20,912 nucleotides of DNA from the IMG/VR virus record IMGVR_UViG_3300021962_000780, positions 1-20,912 of that record; one strand, written 5' to 3'. The translations under genes and the position numbers were made by a program. Every line of letters begins with the position of its first letter. Positions within the stretch are counted from its first letter, which is position 1. The notes below the pieces were generated by a model. It saw nothing but the letters and a program-made list of their open reading frames with translations, was not told the origin of the DNA and ran no database searches. Of this stretch, positions 5,462 through 10,539 are shown piece after piece. The DNA comes from a virus.

Positions 5462-6212
5462 AATGAACACCCCTAATTTGAACAAAGCCGCCATTGTCTT
5501 TTTTAGCTTTTCCTTTGGCATATAAAGCCACAACTACAGCTTTGGGTTCTATGTGACGCACGTCCGTATTGTCCCCGTCAATTACACGCCAGCCACGAAA
5601 ATTGTCAGGGATATCGCTTTGCTTTTGAAAAACCACGGCCGTACGGGAATTGTTCGGATTAGTCAGGCCCTTAATTGATATCGGTTTTGGGGTAATAGCT
5701 GAAAAACTATACGTAAGGTCATAATTACCCGCTGTTTTCCCGTCTAATTTGCGTGAAGGGTGTTTTGTATAGTCGTAAAACTGTACGTCAGGGAATAACT
5801 GAAAAATTGTTTTTCCATCATGCACAATAATATTTTCAAAAGCGATATCACTTGTGCCATTAGGTCGAACCAAAGGGTTTAAACCGATGCGCTTTGCCTT
5901 GTTAACCAAAGACCACACGTCAGCGCACAAAGAGAGCATAAAAGCTTCTTGATTATTGTAAAAAAACTGTGTTTTTGCTTGCCTAGCTTGTTGAACACTA
6001 TTGAATGCCCCACGTCCTGCGCTTTTTAGGCAACCTTCGAAGCAGCCAGCCAGCTTAGCCAAAGGGCAAATTATTTCATCGGGTACAAGGTAGACAATAC
6101 CCGTCAAATAGCCGATTTTTTCACCCTTAATTGTTTTTGCTGACGACTCACCCAAAATCGTTTTGTAAGGTAAGCCACGAGCAGCCAAGATTGTTTTGTA
6201 TGGATTTTTCAT
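5454..6212 (-). CDS. Gp88/DUF7227-like phage protein
   Basis: 252 aa. It has the block pattern I associate with the phage/plasmid Gp88-type family (DUF7227): SAKTIKGEKIGYLTGIVYL (24-42), C49-P-L-A-x3-G-C57-x3-C61 with SAGRG (64-68), ARQAKT (76-81), VRPNGTSDIAFE (115-126), FPDVQFYDYTK (140-150), VIDGDNTDVRH (210-220) and AKGKAKKDNGGF (232-243). The three cysteines look like a metal site. Biochemical function is unknown to me. The ATG at 6212 is preferred over an upstream GTG (6219-6221) because that GTG is part of the AGGTG Shine-Dalgarno. The N-terminus contains an 11-residue-spaced duplication (PYKTIL at 4-9 and 15-20). Largest gene of the leftward operon. Confidence 0.75.
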   Translation of the reverse strand: MKNPYKTILAARGLPYKTILGESSAKTIKGEKIGYLTGIVYLVPDEIICPLAKLAGCFEGCLKSAGRGAFNSVQQARQAKTQFFYNNQEAFMLSLCADVWSLVNKAKRIGLNPLVRPNGTSDIAFENIIVHDGKTIFQLFPDVQFYDYTKHPSRKLDGKTAGNYDLTYSFSAITPKPISIKGLTNPNNSRTAVVFQKQSDIPDNFRGWRVIDGDNTDVRHIEPKAVVVALYAKGKAKKDNGGFVQIRGVHYA

Positions 6213-6243
6213 TATTAACACCTATAAACAGTTAAAAAATACA

Positions 6244-6271
6244 ATTCTAGGGGCACAAAACCCCTAGTAAA
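6244..6271 (-). promoter_or_regulatory. Palindrome CTAGGGG/CCCCTAG with overlapping promoter-like boxes
   Basis: A perfect 7-bp inverted repeat (6247-6253 and 6261-6267, 7-nt loop) lies in the 75-nt gap before the Gp88-like gene. Read leftward, TTTACT (6266-6271) and TAGAAT (6244-6249), 16 nt apart, make a moderate promoter whose spacer and -10 overlap the palindrome, so an operator is possible. It could instead be a terminator hairpin after the 31-aa gene, since a T run follows a few bases later. A smaller GGGT/ACCC repeat lies at 6273-6284. Sequence resembles the 7047-7066 palindrome. Confidence 0.5.
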
Positions 6272-6287
6272 CGGGTAAAAACCCTAG

Positions 6288-6383
6288 TTATTTGACCAAA
6301 ACGTCAAAATAATCAAGTAAACCTATGCAAAGCACAAGGGCTATTGCAAGTGCAGCGGCATAGTCTAAAAATTGATCGTTCAT
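6288..6383 (-). CDS. 31-aa single-span membrane peptide
   Basis: Minus-strand ATG at 6381-6383 with AAGGGG 6-7 nt upstream, the same signal as its neighbours, and 3 nt past the previous stop. The product starts MNDQFLDYAAALAIALVLCIG and ends LLDYFDVLVK: a short acidic N-terminus, about 19 hydrophobic residues (8-26), and a charged tail, i.e. one transmembrane helix. Too short for most gene finders. The role is unknown; phage micropeptides of this type can target host membrane proteins or act as holin-like or inhibitory peptides (inference). Confidence 0.65.
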   Translation of the reverse strand: MNDQFLDYAAALAIALVLCIGLLDYFDVLVK

Positions 6384-6386
6384 TGT

Positions 6387-6587
6387 TTAACCCCTTTTAT
6401 AGTGTACTGGGCGCTCATAAAAACCCCGTTCGTCACGATAAATTGAGACGTAATACCCGTATTTTGAGCCATCGTCATAAGTTAAACCGATCGTTTGCCC
6501 GTATGCAATAGGCGTACAAGGCCATGCATGGGAAAGGTTTTCCGATTCCAAAGCTTCTGACAATGTTGGAAAGAAATTGTTTTTCAT
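6387..6587 (-). CDS. Small phage protein of unknown function (66 aa)
   Basis: Start at 6587 (MKNNFFPTLSEALESENLSH) rather than the longer open frame reaching 6704, because AAGGGGC lies 6 nt upstream and overlaps the stop of the preceding gene. The C-terminal half (YGQTIGLTYDDGSKYGYYVSIYRDERGFYERPV) looks like a small beta sheet rich in Tyr. No family recognised. Its own stop follows GGGG of the next gene's Shine-Dalgarno. Confidence 0.7.
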   Translation of the reverse strand: MKNNFFPTLSEALESENLSHAWPCTPIAYGQTIGLTYDDGSKYGYYVSIYRDERGFYERPVHYKRG

Positions 6588-6597
6588 TGTTTGCCCC

Positions 6598-6786
6598 TTA
6601 AATAAACTCAACATGAGGGTTTCCCGTTTGACGGGTTTTCCATGCGTCAAGCTCATCGAACGTCTCGAAAACCCAGTAAGAACCCATGAAACCATTAGAA
6701 GCATAAGCTACGGGTTTTGCCCCTTGTTTTTTAGCCTTCGCTACGGCATTTAAACCATTACGGCATTTGATAAAAGAGTAGATCAT
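6598..6786 (-). CDS. Small phage protein of unknown function (62 aa)
   Basis: ATG at 6784-6786, preceded by TAAGGGGCTAAAA, in which TAA is the previous gene's stop. Basic first half (IKCRNGLNAVAKAKKQGAKP) followed by an aromatic-rich strand region (VAYASNGFMGSYWVFETFDELDAWKTRQ). Possibly a compact alpha/beta fold; I cannot assign function. Accepted on the strength of the ribosome-binding site and tight packing. Confidence 0.7.
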   Translation of the reverse strand: MIYSFIKCRNGLNAVAKAKKQGAKPVAYASNGFMGSYWVFETFDELDAWKTRQTGNPHVEFI

Positions 6787-6796
6787 TTTTAGCCCC

Positions 6797-6976
6797 TTAT
6801 CCGTTTTTAGCGATAAGGTTAAAACACTTTAAGTATTCCCGTGCAGCTTGATAAGTGTCCGTCATAACCTTATCAACTAACCCGCCGTTTTTGTACACTT
6901 TGACGATGTAATAACCATTGTGGGAAACACGTTCGAATGTAGTGTAATCCCCGTTTTTTTGCTCAGTGATTTTCAT
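6797..6976 (-). CDS. Small phage protein, first gene of leftward operon (59 aa)
   Basis: Start chosen at ATG 6974-6976 (MKITEQKNGDYTTFERVSHN) with AAGGG upstream; a GTG at 7004-7006 would add ten residues and lacks a clear ribosome-binding site. Reads like a beta-rich N-terminus (GDYTTFERVSHNGYYIVKVYKNGGLVDKV) plus a helix (TYQAAREYLKCFNLIAKNG), an arrangement common in tiny phage early proteins. It is nearest to the divergent control region 6977-7102 and would be transcribed first. Confidence 0.7.
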   Translation of the reverse strand: MKITEQKNGDYTTFERVSHNGYYIVKVYKNGGLVDKVMTDTYQAAREYLKCFNLIAKNG

Positions 6977-7046
6977 ATTAAAGCCCTTAGTAGTTGACAC
7001 TTTCACTTGAAAGTAAAGTAATTTTATGGCCTAAAAAAGAAAAAAC

Positions 7047-7066
7047 TATTAGGACAAACCCTAATA
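7047..7066. promoter_or_regulatory. Palindromic operator in the divergent control region
   Basis: TATTAGG (7047-7053), 6-nt spacer, CCTAATA (7060-7066): a perfect 7-bp inverted repeat midway between the leftward operon and the rightward gene at 7103. A good -10 hexamer TACAAT follows at 7070-7075 for rightward transcription, with only a weak -35 (TTAGGA, 7049-7054, short 15-nt spacer) inside the palindrome. Binding here would block that promoter. The leftward promoter is less clear (TAAAAT, complement of 7021-7026, is one candidate -10). Confidence 0.6.
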
Positions 7067-7102
7067 AAGTACAATTATTTCAAATTATTTTATGGGTAGA
7101 TC

Positions 7103-7351
7103 ATGGGTAGACCTTCAACCCCTAATACAAAGTACTTTCAACGAACACTTTCAACCCAGCAACGCATGATCTTATTGGCAGCGGGTAAGGGTAATTTATG
7201 CCGTGGCTTTGAGAACGTATTAGACGTTTACAGTGAGGCTCACAATAAGGGATATCGCCCAGGCATGGAATTGAGTATTTTAAATATAGACCACGCAACA
7301 ACTAACAGCCCCAATTCAAGTGAACCAGTAAGGGAAACAGTAAGGGAATAG
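7103..7351 (+). CDS. Putative small regulator (82 aa)
   Basis: Starts MGRPSTPNTKYFQRTLSTQQ, a basic N-terminus with a GRP triplet, then helices (QQRMILLAAGKGNLCRGFENVLDVYSEAHNKGYRPGMEL), and an acidic repeat-like tail (EPVRETVRE, encoded by two AGTAAGGGAA copies). Monocistronic between the divergent operator and the noncoding region ahead of terminase, the usual place for a phage regulator. No confident HTH or ribbon-helix-helix assignment. ATGGGTAGA occurs twice (7092 and 7103); the Shine-Dalgarno is poor, so the transcript may be nearly leaderless. Confidence 0.6.
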   Translation: MGRPSTPNTKYFQRTLSTQQRMILLAAGKGNLCRGFENVLDVYSEAHNKGYRPGMELSILNIDHATTNSPNSSEPVRETVRE

Positions 7352-7673
7352 ACAATAGACGGATAAGGCTAGATCAATTCAAGTACATCAAAAAAGCTGC
7401 CGCCGTGTCCTACACTTTGGTAAACGCAAATGAGAATCATTCGCATCTAGGATAACTAAGGGTAAACCCTATGCTGTACGTTTAGCCAGTACTGTAAGGA
7501 TAGACAGTAGTAGAAACCCTGATAGGGAAAACCCTTAGGTAGAAACCCCAGGTGTATGGAAAGATGGGGGGGGGAGGGGGTAGGTTGGGTTGGTAGATAT
7601 TTGTGGTACACCCCCTATACCGAAAAAGCTAAAACGAATAAACTAAGTCATCACTTCCTAGAAAGGGAAAAAA
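7352..7673. other. 322-nt noncoding control/packaging region
   Basis: No credible gene on either strand. It holds a Fur-box-like 15-mer (7431-7445), palindromic elements of the form AGGG-A-rich-CCCT at 7458-7471 and 7523-7536, another CCCT-GAT-AGGG palindrome (7517-7527), a direct repeat GTAGAAACCC (7510-7519 and 7539-7548), and a G tract (nine G at 7566-7574, A, five G at 7576-7580, then TAGGTTGGGTTGG) able to form a G-quadruplex. Location right before the terminase genes makes a packaging-start (pac/cos) or late-promoter function plausible, but no clear sigma70 promoter is visible. Confidence 0.6.
7431..7445. promoter_or_regulatory. Fur-box-like inverted repeat
   Basis: TGAGAATCATTCGCA matches 11 of 14 defined positions of the 7-1-7 Fur consensus TGATAATNATTATCA, and the wider AATGAGAATCATTCGCATC looks like Fur boxes of beta- and gammaproteobacterial iron genes. 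A phage site is unexpected; chance or host origin is possible. Confidence 0.3.
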
Positions 7674-8042
7674 GTGGAAACATTAAAAAGAGGTAGGGGT
7701 AGACCAAAGGGTTCAGTAAAGATGACCATACAGAGGTTTGCTGACAACCCACCTGCTGTACTGCCTAAGACAGACCACCAGAGGCTCAAGGAGCTTAAGG
7801 AGTTGATGATTAGGAGTGGAGGTAAGGATGTGGCTCAGAAGGTGATAGAGATAGCCCTTAATGATGACCATCCCCATCAATTAGTAGCTTTGAAGATGTG
7901 TTTAGATAGGACTCTACCTGTAAGTATGTTCGAGAAAGACAAGACTCAAAGGTCTGCTGTTAGCATCACAATTACAGGACTTGGTGAGCCAACAGTCATA
8001 GATACGAACCCTGTAGAAGATGTGGAGGCTAAATATGATTAA
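7674..8042 (+). CDS. Putative terminase small subunit
   Basis: 122 aa from a GTG start with AAAGGG upstream. The N-terminus has an AT-hook-like RGRGRPKGS (6-14), then a helical region (LKELKELMIRSGGKDVAQKVIEIALND) and HPHQLVALKMCLDRTLPVSMFEKD, a pattern I know from small terminase-like proteins adjacent to large terminases in other phages. It would recognise the packaging site and load the motor. It precedes the large subunit with one small gene between them. No structural signature proves it, so the call rests on position and resemblance. Confidence 0.65.
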   Translation: METLKRGRGRPKGSVKMTIQRFADNPPAVLPKTDHQRLKELKELMIRSGGKDVAQKVIEIALNDDHPHQLVALKMCLDRTLPVSMFEKDKTQRSAVSITITGLGEPTVIDTNPVEDVEAKYD

Positions 8043-8211
8043 CTGGATTGTTACTATTAACAGACCATCGTATTTAGAGACACAGGCGCTGTTAGTGCCA
8101 AAAGACAAGATCACAGAGTTGGTGAATAAAATCCTAGAAGATGAGGGTGTTTGGGCAGATGGGGACTACATAACCATTAAGCCTACCAAGATGGAGTATT
8201 TTGATGGCTGA
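8035..8211 (+). CDS. Small protein between terminase subunits (58 aa)
   Basis: Start at ATG 8035 (MINWIVTINRPSYLETQALL) with GGAGG 7 nt upstream; an earlier ATG at 8020 lies before that site and is less likely. It overlaps the small terminase end by 8 nt and the large terminase start by 8 nt. Predicted alpha/beta (INWIVTINRPS strand; KDKITELVNKILEDEG helix; DYITIKPTKMEYF strand). Function unknown. Confidence 0.7.
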   Translation: MINWIVTINRPSYLETQALLVPKDKITELVNKILEDEGVWADGDYITIKPTKMEYFDG

Positions 8212-9463
8212 CCTTAATTTTTCCCTTCTGCCGTGGCAACAGCAAGTTTTTGCTGACAAAACAAGGTTCAAGGTTGTGGCTGCTGGGCGTAGATGTGGTA
8301 AGTCTCGGATGGCGGCAGTTACCCTACTAATAGAAGGACTCAAGTGTCCACAAGGCTCTGCGGTTCTTTATGTTAGTCCTACTATGGGACAGTCAAGACA
8401 GATTATCTGGGACTTACTGCTAGACCTTGGCAGAGAGGTTATTCAGTCATCCCATGTGAACAACCTAGACATTACCCTGATAAACGGGGCTAGGATATAC
8501 GTCCGTGGTGCGGATAGACCTGATACCCTTCGTGGAGTGTCATTGACCTATGCTGTACTAGACGAGGTAGCCGACATCAAGCCTGAAGCATGGGAGCAGG
8601 TCATTCGAGCCAGTTTGTCTGATAAACGGGGGAGAGCACTCTTCATCGGCACTCCAAAGGGCAGAAATTGGTTCTACGATACCTTCAAGCTAGGTGAGAG
8701 TGAGGATGATCCTGATTGGAAAGCATGGCACTTCACCACTGCTGATAACCCCTTAATCGACGCAAAAGAGATAGAAAGTGCTAAAAAGACCCTGAGTACC
8801 TTTGCTTTTAAACAAGAGTACATGGCTTCGTTTACCAATGCGGGTTCTGACATCTTTAAAGAGGAGTGGATCAAGTACGGGGTTAAGCCTGAACATGGAA
8901 GCTATTACATCGCTGTTGACCTTGCAGGATTCGAGGAAGTTGCCAAACAAGCCGCAAATTCCAAGAAGCGTCTGGACGAGTCTGCTATCTCGATAGTTAA
9001 GGTCACAGAGGATGGGAAGTGGTTTGTTGAGAAGATTGAACACGGGCGCTGGGACATCCGAGAGACTGCTTCTAAGATTCTGATAGCCATTCGGGACTAC
9101 CGACCTCTTAGTGTGGGAATAGAGAGGGGGGCGCTAAAGAACGCTGTTTTGCCCTATCTGAGCGACCTTATGCGAAAGAACAACACCTATGCCCATATCA
9201 TAGATTTGACCCATGGAAATAGAAAAAAAGCAGACAGAATCATCTGGGCTTTACAAGGTAGGTTCGAGCATGGCAGAATTGTGTTAAATTCTGAGGAAGA
9301 TTGGGATGAGTTTGTAGACCAGTTAATCCTGTTCCCTGCTCAAGGAGTCCACGATGACTTGCCTGACTCCCTTAGTTACATTGACCAACTTGCTGTTACA
9401 TCTTACATGGAAGAAGATGACTCCGAGGAGTGGGAACCTGTAGATATTATTAGTGGGGTATAA
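8204..9463 (+). CDS. Terminase large subunit (ATPase/nuclease)
   Basis: 419 aa. Packaging motor ATPase: Walker A GRRCGKS (28-34), Walker B YAVLDE (116-121) and coupling motif GTPKG (149-153). The C-terminal RNase H-like nuclease shows YYIAVD (D239), SVGIER (E307) and HDDLPDSL (D384/D388), the acidic cluster that cuts concatemers. Length is typical for compact podoviral TerL. ATG 8204 has GGAG 7 nt upstream; a TTG codon just before (8201) is not needed. All motifs look intact, so the phage should package its own DNA. Confidence 0.95.
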   Translation: MADLNFSLLPWQQQVFADKTRFKVVAAGRRCGKSRMAAVTLLIEGLKCPQGSAVLYVSPTMGQSRQIIWDLLLDLGREVIQSSHVNNLDITLINGARIYVRGADRPDTLRGVSLTYAVLDEVADIKPEAWEQVIRASLSDKRGRALFIGTPKGRNWFYDTFKLGESEDDPDWKAWHFTTADNPLIDAKEIESAKKTLSTFAFKQEYMASFTNAGSDIFKEEWIKYGVKPEHGSYYIAVDLAGFEEVAKQAANSKKRLDESAISIVKVTEDGKWFVEKIEHGRWDIRETASKILIAIRDYRPLSVGIERGALKNAVLPYLSDLMRKNNTYAHIIDLTHGNRKKADRIIWALQGRFEHGRIVLNSEEDWDEFVDQLILFPAQGVHDDLPDSLSYIDQLAVTSYMEEDDSEEWEPVDIISGV

Positions 9464-9465
9464 GA

Positions 9466-10056
9466 ATGGCAGAGGGTTTGTTATCGCCTGACAAAAAAAA
9501 TCAGCCCGCATTGACGGGTGCTAATAGATTGGTTGATTTTCTATTGCAGAAGTTAAGGGCAGATATGTTTCCGACATCTGCAAAAACATTGATTGAAACT
9601 GCTCAAGGCAATAAAGACCCTATAACTGAAAAGAACTTTACTCCTGAAGAATTGGTGGCTTTGCAGAAACTTATTGCATCTACCAATGAAAGAGGGGATG
9701 TTCAATATCCTGATTACTATAACTTGATGACAAAAGAACGTAAAGAAAAGGGAACAATTCCCGCTTCTTTAATGCCTTCGATACTTTCAATGGCAGACCC
9801 TATTGGCAATTTACAAACAACATTGGGTCGTTTTACATACTCAAGAGATGCTGATGGAAATCTGATTGTTGTTGACAAGTACGATTTTAATAAACCAAGC
9901 AATCTTGGCGGGATGTATGGTTTGATGAGAAACTATGCGGGAGAGAAAATACCTACTGGCTTTGGAAGAGATGTAAGAATCAACCTTGGCAAGACTCCCA
10001 TAAATCAACCACAATCCTTACAATACCAAGACCCATTTGGAAATACTACAAAGTAA
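9466..10056 (+). CDS. Putative virion-associated protein with C-terminal DPFGNTTK tag
   Basis: 196 aa, 2 nt after the large terminase. Helical N-terminal half (LVDFLLQKLRADMFPTSAKTLIE), then a region with TLGRFTYSRDADGNLIVVDKYDF and 'YGLMRNYAGEKIPTGFGRDVRINLG', which resembles a domain I recall embedded in larger phage internal or tail proteins; function unknown. The last eight residues DPFGNTTK closely match the end of the next protein (DPFGDTTR). Located between terminase and portal, so a packaged or head-internal protein is plausible. Confidence 0.65.
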   Translation: MAEGLLSPDKKNQPALTGANRLVDFLLQKLRADMFPTSAKTLIETAQGNKDPITEKNFTPEELVALQKLIASTNERGDVQYPDYYNLMTKERKEKGTIPASLMPSILSMADPIGNLQTTLGRFTYSRDADGNLIVVDKYDFNKPSNLGGMYGLMRNYAGEKIPTGFGRDVRINLGKTPINQPQSLQYQDPFGNTTK

Positions 10057-10061
10057 TTAAC

Positions 10062-10535
10062 ATGGCTAGTAAAAAAATTGGGAATTATAAATTATTTGAC
10101 CAAGGTGCTAATCGTAAACCTGCGCTTTCTGGTGGAAGATATCTAGAAGAAGGTCAAAAATTACCCGATAGTACATTCAAAGGTAAAGGGTACTTTGGAG
10201 AAATCCCGACAATGGATGGTAGTGTGATGACTGAGTATTCATCAGCTTTTGAGATTGGCGATAAAACAATTTCCTATCCTTTGATTGTTCCAACATTAAC
10301 TACTGATGAATTAAACTTATTGCGTACAACAGGTGAGGCTACACCTGAGATAGAAAAAAAAGCGCAGCAGTTTGCTTTAGACAGAATAGCACAAGGTAAA
10401 AGCCCGTTTGCCATGCCTTCAGAGTTAAGGTATCCTCTTCCAGAAGGATTTGACCCTAAGATTTTTGCTCCTGTTGTAAACTCTGCACCAGTAAACCCCG
10501 CTTATAGCGACCCTTTTGGCGATACGACAAGGTAA
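10062..10535 (+). CDS. Putative virion-associated protein with C-terminal DPFGDTTR tag
   Basis: 157 aa. The middle (GYFGEIPTMDGSVMTEYSSA, KTISYPLIVPTLTTDELNLL, QQFALDRIAQGKSPFA) looks like a domain I recall inside larger proteins of freshwater and marine phages, usually without function. The sequence is otherwise unrelated to the upstream gene, yet both end in YxDPFGxTT(K/R), suggesting a common recruitment or assembly signal. Weak Shine-Dalgarno. Ends 4 nt before the portal start. Confidence 0.65.
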   Translation: MASKKIGNYKLFDQGANRKPALSGGRYLEEGQKLPDSTFKGKGYFGEIPTMDGSVMTEYSSAFEIGDKTISYPLIVPTLTTDELNLLRTTGEATPEIEKKAQQFALDRIAQGKSPFAMPSELRYPLPEGFDPKIFAPVVNSAPVNPAYSDPFGDTTR

Positions 10536-10539
10536 TATT

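Noticed and set aside
7103-7351. Naming the 82-aa protein a Cro/CI repressor
   Set aside because: No clear helix-turn-helix signature and no integration genes in the window; only the position supports a regulatory role.
7352-7673. Possible CRISPR-like or tRNA features in the noncoding region
   Set aside because: Repeats are too short and irregular for a CRISPR array, and no cloverleaf or T-loop sequence is present.
10516-10539. Upstream TTG start for the portal gene
   Set aside because: It overlaps the previous gene's coding end and adds eight unlikely residues; ATG 10540 has a ribosome site.
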